Origin: Candidatus Hinthialibacter antarcticus
Lineage (GTDB): Bacteria; Hinthialibacterota; Hinthialibacteria; Hinthialibacterales; Hinthialibacteraceae
Assembly: GCA_030765645.1 (NCBI GenBank)
Contig: JAVCCE010000074.1
Coordinates: 1 to 41,550 of the forward strand
DNA length: 41,550 nucleotides
Direction of reading: 5' to 3'
Below are positions 1 to 6,322 of the stretch, one piece after another. A program made the translations under genes and the position numbers. Under the pieces are notes generated by a model. That model did no database searches and was not told where the DNA came from. It saw nothing but the letters and a program-made list of their open reading frames with translations. Every line of letters begins with the position of its first letter. Position 1 is the first letter of the stretch.

Positions 1-50
1 ATATTTATTCAGAAACAGGCTCCGGCATTTCACAAATTGACAAACCAATC

Positions 51-132
51 AGGCGTGGGTGGAACTCTGGGAGCGCCTGTGCATAAGGGCTTGAAAGCCC
101 GCACTGAAGCGAGCAGAGTTGTACCCACGCCT
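51..132 (+). repeat. Dispersed hairpin repeat, family A, copy 1
   Basis: This 82-base imperfect palindrome folds into one long hairpin. The outer arms are AGGCGTGGGT at 51-60 and ACCCACGCCT at 123-132, then ACTCTG pairs with CAGAGT. An inner stem, GGGCT/AGCCC around a TGAA loop, forms the tip. Related copies lie at 6194-6273 (same strand) and 10315-10394 (opposite strand). Similarity to the 10.3-kb copy extends to both sides, from about 8 to 219, sharing for example the ATTCAGAAAC and GGAAGAACC segments. Seen directly; function unknown. Confidence 0.85.
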
Positions 133-245
133 AATACAGTGAAAGATCAAAGATTTATGAAAAAGCGTCAATAAAACGCAATTTAATTTGTGATAAAGTA
201 TCCAAATACCGGAAGAACCAAAATTAATTACATGAGACGGATTGA

Positions 246-548
246 CTACGATTCGCTTTTTTTCTTGAGGGTCTGGTGATATTCGGAGCGGCGGCGGCGA
301 TACTCGTCAGCGGACATGGTCGGCGTTGGGTCTTCGCCGTTCTGCATCTTCTCATAGATGTTCTGCAGAAAGGGGATGCACCAGCCGCAGCCCGTGCCTG
401 CGCCGTGACATTCGCTCAACTGCGACGCCACTTTGGGCTGATGGCGGCGAATATGCTTGACGATCTTGCCGTACGGCACATGATAACACATACAGATTTC
501 GCGGTCGTCGTCGTCGCGTTTTTTAGAAGGATCGTTGATATCAGACAT
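246..548 (-). CDS. BFD-like [2Fe-2S]-binding protein
   Basis: This 100-residue soluble protein has the cysteine pattern of the BFD-like [2Fe-2S] domain: Cys19-x-Cys21 near the N-terminus and Cys54-x2-Cys57 in a GxGCGWC motif, with one more cysteine at 47. Such domains occur in bacterioferritin-associated ferredoxin and as modules of larger redox enzymes, where they carry electrons or sense iron. The stand-alone size fits a bacterioferritin-associated ferredoxin-like protein, but no ferritin gene is visible here. The C-terminal 30 residues are highly charged. It is the last gene of a minus-strand run, 42 bases after the YkgJ-like gene, so the two are probably co-transcribed. The domain call is fairly secure; the physiological role is inferred. 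Confidence 0.75.
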   Translation of the reverse strand: MSDINDPSKKRDDDDREICMCYHVPYGKIVKHIRRHQPKVASQLSECHGAGTGCGWCIPFLQNIYEKMQNGEDPTPTMSADEYRRRRSEYHQTLKKKSES

Positions 549-590
549 GCGTTCATCTTACCCGCCGAAGGCGAAACAACAATCCACGCG

Positions 591-1199
591 CTAGGGCTCG
601 TCGCTGAGCGCGTCCGGCAGCGGCAGAAGTAGTTTCTCACGCCCCTGCTGCGCCGCTTCGACCACGGCCTCACGAAACGGACCGCCGAACACATCGTCTA
701 ATATTTCAACCACAGAAGGATGCAGCGTCTTCGAGTTCTTGCGGCGCTTGGCGTTGCAATGAAATTTCATTGCGTCATCGACTACCGAGAGCGTCTTATT
801 GCTCCCGCCGGAAATCGCCAGCGGCCATAAGATGCACGAACGCGGCTTGGCGGTCGGGACGGGAGCGCCCAGACGCAGCGCTGCTGAGTGCAGACCGCAG
901 CGCATCTCATCGCCGTGGGCGTAGGCGAACACGCATTGCCCGTCGCCGTTTTCGTCGATGCAATACAGGCCGTCGTCGACGGGTTCGATCACGTTTTCGT
1001 AGCCGCCGTCAACAATCAGGTCGGGGCAGTCGCGCGAGGCTTCGGCGATGAAGCCGTCGATCTTGGCGATCTCGGCTTCGCTGATACAGATTTCATAATG
1101 CCCGCAGCAAAACGGCTGGGCATGGCCCGCGCAACTATCGCACACATGATTAATCGAACACAACGCGGCTATATCAATTTCAATTTGGGACCGCTTCAT
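591..1199 (-). CDS. YkgJ-like cysteine-cluster protein
   Basis: The 202-residue product is cysteine-rich. A first cluster near residues 14-35 contains CxxxxxCxxC, CC and a further Cys. A second motif reads CGLHxxALxxG and then KPxSCxLxPL. That second pattern is characteristic of the YkgJ/DUF3109 group of putative zinc- or iron-chelating proteins. No membrane segment or signal peptide is seen. The frame is open up to a GTG at 1262 that overlaps the stop of the preceding gene (GTGA), which would suggest translational coupling. I chose the ATG at 1199 because the extra 21 residues look unlike protein, but neither start has a good ribosome binding site. The neighbouring [2Fe-2S] gene hints at metal handling; this is inference. 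Confidence 0.6.
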   Translation of the reverse strand: MKRSQIEIDIAALCSINHVCDSCAGHAQPFCCGHYEICISEAEIAKIDGFIAEASRDCPDLIVDGGYENVIEPVDDGLYCIDENGDGQCVFAYAHGDEMRCGLHSAALRLGAPVPTAKPRSCILWPLAISGGSNKTLSVVDDAMKFHCNAKRRKNSKTLHPSVVEILDDVFGGPFREAVVEAAQQGREKLLLPLPDALSDEP

Positions 1200-1258
1200 A
1201 AAGTGAGCACTTTCGTTCTTCCCTCGACAGTAACTCGTTTTTGCAGAGTTATCTTGCC

Positions 1259-1618
1259 TCACCCGCGTTTGCCTGAGTCGCCGATGAAGTGTTCGGAGCG
1301 GTCTTTAAACAAAATATTAAACGTGGTCAGGGTGCCGTAAATCTTGGTGATGTATTGTTGCAGGTCGATCTTGTCTTCTTCGGTCAGCACCTTATGCGCG
1401 TTGATTTTTTGTTCCATCACCCGCAGCCGGTCGCGCAGCATGACGATTTTATGAAAGAAGCCGTCGATAGGAATCTCCTTCGCGCCAGTGCCGCCGCGCG
1501 GTTCCATATACAGTTTGCCGCCGATCCACTTCTCGGCGATGGTGGTATGCCCCACCGGCAGGTCTTCTTGAATGAGTTCGCGTAAAATTGATTTGAGTTC
1601 TTCCCGGGTCATTTCCAT
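1259..1618 (-). CDS. Hypothetical protein, 119 residues
   Basis: I do not recognise this family. The product is soluble and charged: a helical N-terminus (residues 1-20), a central Gly-rich stretch with GGKLYMEPRGGTG near 38-50, then a long predicted helix over roughly 60-100. The upstream open frame reaches 1705, but the ATG at 1618 is preceded by AGGGGA about eight bases away and begins a better protein-like sequence, so I place the start there. The stop overlaps a possible GTG start of the YkgJ-like gene, so the three minus-strand genes from 1618 to 246 look like one transcription unit. Function unknown. Confidence 0.6.
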   Translation of the reverse strand: MEMTREELKSILRELIQEDLPVGHTTIAEKWIGGKLYMEPRGGTGAKEIPIDGFFHKIVMLRDRLRVMEQKINAHKVLTEEDKIDLQQYITKIYGTLTTFNILFKDRSEHFIGDSGKRG

Positions 1619-1775
1619 TTTTGCTTCCCCTACAAGGTTGATGTGTATGGCGCGGCGAAAGCTCGCGCTCCCTAGAATCATCGTAGCGCAGCGCCGGTTC
1701 GTCAATATCGGTTTTGCGCGTTTTCTGCTTCGCTCATATCGCGGTTTGTGACGTTTTTCGATACAATGAGCTTAT

Positions 1776-1848
1776 TAGAGTGTTTCTTAATCTAAGCGTA
1801 AAGCCTGCCTGCCGCAGGCAGGGGCTTAGCGATAGACACAAAAACTCA
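1776..1848 (+). repeat. Dispersed repeat, family B, copy 1
   Basis: This intergenic sequence shares an ordered set of blocks with 10184-10257: TAGAG.GTTT, then AAAGC, then GGGCTYAGCGATAGAYACA, then AAAACTCA. This copy carries an extra perfect palindrome, CTGCCTGCCGCAGGCAG, between the AAAGC and GGGCT blocks. A third, partial copy lies at 5283-5328. No coding potential was seen. It lies 54 bases upstream of the oxidoreductase start, so it may overlap that gene's promoter or leader. Confidence 0.65.
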
Positions 1849-1902
1849 TTACGAACCGATTTTTGAATATCACAATAAAAATGTCCGGAGACGGTTGAAA
1901 GC

Positions 1903-2967
1903 ATGAACAGCAAACGGGAAATTCGCATCGGTATCATCGGCGTAGGCATGATCGGGGTGGAGCACATCCGTGGATTTAAGGTCATTCCACGCTGCAAAGT
2001 GTTCGCCATCGCCGACCCTGACGAGGGCCGTCTGAAAAAAGTCAGCGCGGAACACTCGATTCCGTTGTCGTTTAAGAACTACAAAGAGTTGCTCGATCAT
2101 GAAGAAATCGACGGCGTGGTGATCTGTGCGCCGCCCTTTGCGCATGAAGAAATCGCGACCGCCGCGCTCAAAGCGGGCAAGCACGTGTTGACCGAAAAAC
2201 CGATGGCGCCCAACCCCGCCGCCGCCAAGCGCATCAACCGCATCGCGAAGCGGGCCGGGCTTTGGCTTGGCTCCTGCTCATGCCGTTTTCGTTTTAGCCC
2301 AACGGTAATGAAAGCGAAAGAAATTGTCGAATCAGGCGATTTGGGTGAAATCTACCACATCTCGATGTCAGGCGTATCGCGCCGCAACCGCCCCGGCATC
2401 GACTACCACGTATCCGCCGCCTGGAACCTGGACAAATCAAAATCCGGCGGCGGCGCCGTCATGGACTGGGGCATCTATGACCTCAACATTTTGTTTTGGT
2501 TGTTCCCTGACTTAAGCGTAAACGCCATTGATGGATTTTGCTTCCAGGGCGTCGATGACCCGCAGGTGGGCGACCTTAAATTTGACGTCGAAGAACACGG
2601 CGCAGCGTTGTTGCGTTGTTCGAAGGGAATCAACGTCATGTGGGAACGCGCCTGGGCCGCCCACATGAACCGCCAGCCGCGCATTCGCATTTACGGCTCG
2701 CAGTCGGGCCTGGCGTTTGACCCGGTGGCGTGGTCGCGCGATGTGTTTTTTGAAATTTATGAAGACCGTAGCGGCAAGCCGGTCACCATTGCGCCCGACA
2801 CCGACTTCGACCCGTGGAACGTGCATATCAGCATGGCGAGCGACTTTGTCAGCGCGATTCAGAAAAACCGGGCGCCGATTACCACCGGCGAAGAAGAAGT
2901 GAAATTTCTAGACATCATCTACGCGCTCTATAAATCAAACCAGAAAAAAACGTCGGTAAGGGTGTAG
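1903..2967 (+). CDS. Gfo/Idh/MocA-family oxidoreductase
   Basis: The 354-residue product is an NAD(P)-dependent sugar or inositol dehydrogenase-type enzyme. The N-terminal Rossmann fold shows GVGMIG at residues 13-18. The family EKP motif is at 98-100, with the lysine expected to take part in hydride transfer. The C-terminal half is the usual alpha/beta substrate domain, with GGGAVMDWGIYDLN matching the GG..xDxGxHxxD region except that Tyr replaces the usual His. Length is normal. GGAGA lies upstream of the ATG. It is transcribed alone and ends in a strong terminator at 2999-3028. The substrate cannot be inferred. A degraded relative lies at 28797-28917. Confidence 0.9.
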   Translation: MNSKREIRIGIIGVGMIGVEHIRGFKVIPRCKVFAIADPDEGRLKKVSAEHSIPLSFKNYKELLDHEEIDGVVICAPPFAHEEIATAALKAGKHVLTEKPMAPNPAAAKRINRIAKRAGLWLGSCSCRFRFSPTVMKAKEIVESGDLGEIYHISMSGVSRRNRPGIDYHVSAAWNLDKSKSGGGAVMDWGIYDLNILFWLFPDLSVNAIDGFCFQGVDDPQVGDLKFDVEEHGAALLRCSKGINVMWERAWAAHMNRQPRIRIYGSQSGLAFDPVAWSRDVFFEIYEDRSGKPVTIAPDTDFDPWNVHISMASDFVSAIQKNRAPITTGEEEVKFLDIIYALYKSNQKKTSVRV

Positions 2968-2998
2968 TAAAGAAGGTCTGAGAGAACACAAACAAACG

Positions 2999-3028
2999 GC
3001 GGCGGGGCGTTATTTCCCGCCGCTTTTT
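2999..3028 (+). terminator. Rho-independent terminator of the oxidoreductase gene
   Basis: GCGGCGGG at 2999-3006 pairs with CCCGCCGC at 3016-3023 and is followed by five T residues. On the opposite strand the hairpin overlaps the last codons and stop of the gene ending at 3010. Its right arm belongs to the 83-bp direct repeat. The left arm is mostly outside the repeat, so the second repeat copy at 5516 lacks a full stem. Confidence 0.85.
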
Positions 3029-3085
3029 CGTTGTTTATCCATAAAGGCCATGCCCAGGCGGGATTCTTTTTCGGCGGATTTCATC
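3003..3085 (+). repeat. 83-bp direct repeat, left copy
   Basis: Bases 3003-3085 match 5516-5598 with one difference (A at 3037, G at 5550), which is synonymous in the minus-strand frame. Read on the minus strand, both copies encode the same 24-residue tail from Met-Lys-Ser to Gly-Gly-Lys-stop. The repeat begins at the G before that ATG codon. The two copies bound the AT-rich interval 3086-5515. Confidence 0.95.
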
Positions 3086-3867
3086 GGTCGCTGTTCAAAC
3101 GGAAGCAACCTGTCAGGGAGCATCTGCATCCACATAGGCATAGAACGGGGTGAAGATACGTCACCCTTCGCGTCGGATATCTTATTTTTAATTTCCAACG
3201 CAGCGATATCGAAAAGGCAAGATGAAAATTTTTTCACACCGCCATCGGAATACAGAATCGATCCATTTTTAAATACTAAGTTTTGTATTGGATAATTCCA
3301 GTTCATCGACTTAGACGTGATCTGCTGTATTTCGTGCCCTCCTATTAACCTTAAATTTACTCCACTGCCTGAAATTTTTTTATATAATGCAGTTTTGAAA
3401 AACAAAAAATCACCATTATGAATCTTTAGGTTTTGTATGGTAACAAAGATTTTTTTCGACATGAATTCAACGCCTGTAATTTCTAATTCAGTGGCGGCTC
3501 TGTTCTCTTGGAAATCAACGCTATTTGAGTGCAGAGTTGCTTGAGAGCGTGTCAAACCAGATCCAATAGTCATGATTTCTCTGCAATAATAAGGTATTTT
3601 CTCAAAGGAAGGTTGTTCGTATTCTATGCAAAGATTGGAAATCATTATTTTATTTTCATTCGGAACATACTTAAATGATTCTAGTTTTATTGTCGGTGTG
3701 TTTTCATGAGCGGCGAAATAACTAATCTTAGCTTCATTTATAGTAAAAATTTCAACTTCATTACTTCCAATTTTCGACACCTGAATAGTATAACGATCTA
3801 TCCAAAGTGATATCACTAGTAGGCAGATGCAAAACAGAAAGCACAGTAGTGAATAGCCTTGCTTCAT
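3010..3867 (-). CDS. Membrane-anchored protein of unknown family with duplicated C-terminal tail
   Basis: The 285-residue product starts with a single hydrophobic segment (residues 6-23, short positive N-terminus), consistent with an inner-membrane anchor followed by an extracytoplasmic beta-rich domain with many short I/V/L strands, loosely reminiscent of LptC/AsmA-type proteins. I do not recognise the family. Base composition is AT-rich (22 G/C in the 60 bases 3661-3720) compared with the oxidoreductase gene beside it. The last 24 residues are identical to the end of the unrelated protein at 5523-5990, because the 83-bp direct repeat supplies both 3' ends, so this gene's original C-terminus may have been replaced or extended. 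Its ATG overlaps the stop of the preceding gene (ATGA at 3867-3864), implying translational coupling. Confidence 0.7.
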   Translation of the reverse strand: MKQGYSLLCFLFCICLLVISLWIDRYTIQVSKIGSNEVEIFTINEAKISYFAAHENTPTIKLESFKYVPNENKIMISNLCIEYEQPSFEKIPYYCREIMTIGSGLTRSQATLHSNSVDFQENRAATELEITGVEFMSKKIFVTIQNLKIHNGDFLFFKTALYKKISGSGVNLRLIGGHEIQQITSKSMNWNYPIQNLVFKNGSILYSDGGVKKFSSCLFDIAALEIKNKISDAKGDVSSPRSMPMWMQMLPDRLLPFEQRPMKSAEKESRLGMAFMDKQRKSGGK

Positions 3868-5186
3868 TGTTTGAAACTGCTCAAATAATGCAATTCATGC
3901 AAATCCCAATAATTGACCACGCTATCGCCATTTATATCGCCGCCTGTTACAGCTAACAACCCAGCAAAAACTCGATCAAGCAGAGAGAGGTAGCGCGCAA
4001 TTGATTGTGCGTCCTGGCCAGTATTTAAGTAAAACAAATGGACATTTTGAGGAGTTTTTCGAATGGCTACACTTTCAAGACCGTCGCGAATGTTTTGAGT
4101 ACCCAGCAACCAGTTCTTTAATGCTGAACGGAAAATCTGTTGTATTTCCGCTCTGCCAGACAGAAGATCTGGATATTCGATTAAAAGAGAATCAAGAACA
4201 ATTGGATCGGTTGGAAAAGGGTAATATTTCTCCGCTGCAACTTTTGGTTCCATCCCTAGATCAAAAGCATTTAAAGCAAGGATCATTGATTTCATTAACA
4301 ATAATATGCCCGAACTGATTTTCACGTCACCATTATCAATTTGGACCCATCCCGTTCTTGCCGCCGTTAGATCAGTCTCTTCCTCATTGACTTCATCGGG
4401 ATAGACTTTTTTATCATATTGTATTGGAGGGATAAAAGCAGTCGCATCAGATTGATTAATTACCTTTTCTAAATGTTCCAAAGACAAGTCGATTACAGGC
4501 AGTATATTTTCAACTCCATATAATTGAATTTCACTCACTTTCATCATCGTGTCTGTTGGGTTATCAATTCGTGACCCAGATGGAAACAAGTCAAAATCAA
4601 TCTGGAATTCATTGTAAATAGAAACAAGCTGTTGATCAGGATTCTCAATCAGGTTAATTATTCGAAGCACTGCCGCATAGAGATTCGATTCAGGGTCATC
4701 AGGCGCAATTTCGAGAAATTGTAATTGGTCATCAAGCGCTTCCTGACAACGGTTATTTTTGAGCAATTGCAGCAAGTATTTTAAACGCGAATTTGCAGAT
4801 TGCACACTAATCTGAAATCTTCCTGTTGATCCATTGTATGGCTCAATTTTAATCAAATATTGACCCGAAGTCAGACAAGTCCACTCCAAGTATTTTGAAT
4901 TTTCATCCCAAGGGTCATTAAGTGCGAGAACCGTTGTACCATCTGTATCGTAAAGCCCTAATTGGAATTGCTCGAGAGAATCGGGTGATGCAATGATGAT
5001 GTATTCTATGCCGCCTTGCGCTTCAAATGAAAAGAAATCGCTTTCATCAGAACTTTCGAAAACGCCCGAAATCCAAACCCCTGTTTCTAAAGGGGATATA
5101 ACACTTTGTGGTTTAGTTGTGTTCTCAGCAAAAGAAGTGGATGCAAAGCACAACATCAGCGCTATAAAACCATATAATTTTCGCAT
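3864..5186 (-). CDS. Secreted PPC-domain protein with dockerin-like C-terminus
   Basis: The 440-residue product has a signal peptide (residues 1-20, cleavage near SFA-EN). A PPC-like beta-sandwich follows at about 30-130, with the typical SDESDFFSFEAQGG and GQYLIKIEPYNGSTGRFQISV strands. A middle region of about 290 residues is mostly helical, with no recognised fold. Near the end, GDINGDSVVNYWDL matches one dockerin type I calcium-binding repeat; only one copy is visible instead of two. A GTG at 5189 precedes the ATG at 5186; I use the ATG. The gene is AT-rich, like its downstream partner, to which it is coupled by a 4-base overlap. It is probably exported; any binding role is inferred. Confidence 0.75.
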   Translation of the reverse strand: MRKLYGFIALMLCFASTSFAENTTKPQSVISPLETGVWISGVFESSDESDFFSFEAQGGIEYIIIASPDSLEQFQLGLYDTDGTTVLALNDPWDENSKYLEWTCLTSGQYLIKIEPYNGSTGRFQISVQSANSRLKYLLQLLKNNRCQEALDDQLQFLEIAPDDPESNLYAAVLRIINLIENPDQQLVSIYNEFQIDFDLFPSGSRIDNPTDTMMKVSEIQLYGVENILPVIDLSLEHLEKVINQSDATAFIPPIQYDKKVYPDEVNEEETDLTAARTGWVQIDNGDVKISSGILLLMKSMILALNAFDLGMEPKVAAEKYYPFPTDPIVLDSLLIEYPDLLSGRAEIQQIFRSALKNWLLGTQNIRDGLESVAIRKTPQNVHLFYLNTGQDAQSIARYLSLLDRVFAGLLAVTGGDINGDSVVNYWDLHELHYLSSFKQ

Positions 5187-5282
5187 CACATCAGCCCCCC
5201 GTTTATTTCTTTATTAAATACTGCATGATATAAAACAAAATTGCAAGAGTTTTTTTTCAATTAAAAACCATTTCCCCCGCCC

Positions 5283-5328
5283 TAGAGCGTTTGTCAAAAA
5301 GATGTCCGTAAAGCGCGCCCGCAGCCCA
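5283..5328 (+). repeat. Dispersed repeat, family B, partial copy 2
   Basis: TAGAGCGTTTGTCA and the following AAAGC.CGCCCG.AG blocks match 10184-10225. The distal part of the repeat (AGCGATAGA onward) is missing, and the copy ends exactly where the inverted-repeat element at 5329 begins, suggesting that element interrupted it. Confidence 0.55.
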
Positions 5329-5438
5329 ATGTCATTAACTTAAGGGGTGGCGAGCCAAGGCGCCGCGAATCCCCCCTGACGCTTTCAGCGCCGTCCCCCC
5401 TTAAAAAGGGGGGCTAAAAGTCTTAAGTCAATGACATT
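5329..5438 (+). repeat. 110-bp element with 17-bp inverted ends containing family C repeat
   Basis: The ends, 5329-5345 and 5422-5438, are inverted copies with one mismatch (AATGTCATT.ACTTAAG). The interior contains the family C core, read on the minus strand as TTAAGGGGGGACGGCGC and then CAGGGGGGATTC. Family C also occurs at 23574-23624 and 39822-39872. Inverted ends and small size are MITE-like. No flanking target duplication was recognised. Confidence 0.6.
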
Positions 5439-5479
5439 GCCTCTGTATCTCCCCCATCTTGGGGGAGAGGATTCTGCGG

Positions 5480-5506
5480 TAGGGCGGGTTCTTAACCCAC
5501 CTAGAA
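5480..5506 (+). repeat. Family D short hairpin repeat, copy 1
   Basis: TAGGGCGGGTTCTTAACCCACC and the following TAGAA resemble 18553-18578 (TAGGGTGGGTTCTAAACCCACCAGAA). Each copy is a GGGTT/AACCC palindrome next to the 3' end of a minus-strand gene. Confidence 0.5.
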
Positions 5507-5515
5507 AATCCTAGA

Positions 5516-5598
5516 CGGGGCGTTATTTCCCGCCGCTTTTTCGTTGTTTGTCCATAAAGGCCATGCCCAGGCGGGATTCTTTTTCGGCGGATTTCATC
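5516..5598 (+). repeat. 83-bp direct repeat, right copy
   Basis: This is the second copy of 3003-3085, offset by 2513 bases, with one mismatch. Here the terminator stem is reduced to about four base pairs, because the GCGG part of the left arm lies outside the repeat. That suggests the copy at 3003 retains the original downstream context and this copy arose by duplication. Confidence 0.95.
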
Positions 5599-5990
5599 TT
5601 CTTTCGTTCAAATTCTTTTGCGTCATGCTTCGAGCGTCCAGTCGCAAGCCGGTCGAGTTCGCCCAACACGCTATCGTTCAACGCAAACCCGCTGCTCATC
5701 AGTTCGTCTTGAACGGTTCCCGGGACGCAGACTTCTTCCTGAGGATTTTTTTCGAGCCACTGTTTTTTGAGCCAGCTGCGCACAAACACTGACGAAAGTT
5801 GCACCCCGTTCATCGGCTCAATCTCTTTGACTAACTCAGCGACAGGGTAGAAATCCTGGTCGGAGCAATGCAAAAACGCATAAACCGTCACCAGTAGGTC
5901 GAGTTCTTTTTCCTCACAACCCTCACAGCACAGGCTTTTCTCGTCGATGGACTTCAATTGCCCGCAGATCATACATTTTTTTGACGGCAT
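5523..5990 (-). CDS. Zinc-ribbon protein, possibly YvyF/TIGR03826-like
   Basis: The 155-residue product begins with a probable zinc site, Cys6-x2-Cys9 and Cys21-Cys22-x2-Cys25. Next comes a helical middle region (about 30-80) that looks like a small helix-turn-helix (YPVAELVKEIE and SVFVRSWLKKQWLE), then a charged tail. The order of zinc ribbon then helical domain recalls the YvyF/TIGR03826 flagellar-operon proteins, but the match is weak and no flagellar genes are present. The tail of 24 residues is shared with the membrane protein ending at 3010. The charged tail suits this soluble protein better, so this gene is probably its original owner. GGAAAGAGA precedes the ATG. Confidence 0.6.
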   Translation of the reverse strand: MPSKKCMICGQLKSIDEKSLCCEGCEEKELDLLVTVYAFLHCSDQDFYPVAELVKEIEPMNGVQLSSVFVRSWLKKQWLEKNPQEEVCVPGTVQDELMSSGFALNDSVLGELDRLATGRSKHDAKEFERKKMKSAEKESRLGMAFMDKQRKSGGK

Positions 5991-6322
5991 GGTTCTCTTT
6001 CCAGTTCAGCAATGTTCAACAAACCATTCTACTATCCTCTATAAGAATCGGAACATCAAAACGGTTTCTTAACAAAAAAACCGCCCGGCGGAATTTTCTA
6101 CCAGACGGAACTCTTGGGAAACAACTCGAAGCATCTCTAAAAAATACTGATGATATGGTTTTTCGACCTATCAAAAACTGATAACTCTATTTTGGCATGG
6201 GTGCATCTCCGAGAGCGCCTGTGCATAAGAGCCTGAAAGCCCGCACTGAAGCGAGTGGAGTTGTACCCATGCCCTTCTCAGCGAAAGATCAAGTAACTTT
6301 GAGATGGTTTCGAGAGTCAATA
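5991..6322. other. Intergenic interval with family A repeat
   Basis: No gene is seen. Apart from the family A hairpin at 6194-6273 the sequence is AT-rich. The base run leading into the hairpin (ATCAAAAA.TG near 6168-6180) resembles the flank of the 10.3-kb copy. Confidence 0.6.
6194..6273 (+). repeat. Dispersed hairpin repeat, family A, copy 2
   Basis: This 80-base copy is in the same orientation as copy 1. Its outer stem is GGCATGGGT/ACCCATGCC where copy 1 has GGCGTGGGT/ACCCACGCC, a paired G-C to A-T change. The next stem is CTCC/GGAG where copy 1 has CTCT/AGAG, a second paired change. The inner core GAAAGCCCGCACTGAAGCGAG is conserved in all three copies. It lies 49 bases beyond the stop of the NolW-like gene. 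Confidence 0.85.

Larger units (their letters stand above)
5187..5522. other. Gene-free, repeat-dense interval
   Basis: No credible gene is seen. The interval contains an AT-rich upstream region for the PPC gene (5187-5280), a partial family B repeat (5283-5328), a 110-bp element with inverted ends (5329-5438), a CCCCCATCTTGGGGG palindrome (5450-5464) and a family D hairpin (5480-5506). It ends where the 83-bp direct repeat starts at 5516. Confidence 0.7.

Noticed and set aside
5401-5412. CCCCCCTTAAAAAGGGGGG palindrome as a terminator
   Set aside because: It is the core of the dispersed family C repeat and no T run follows in the direction of a neighbouring gene end.
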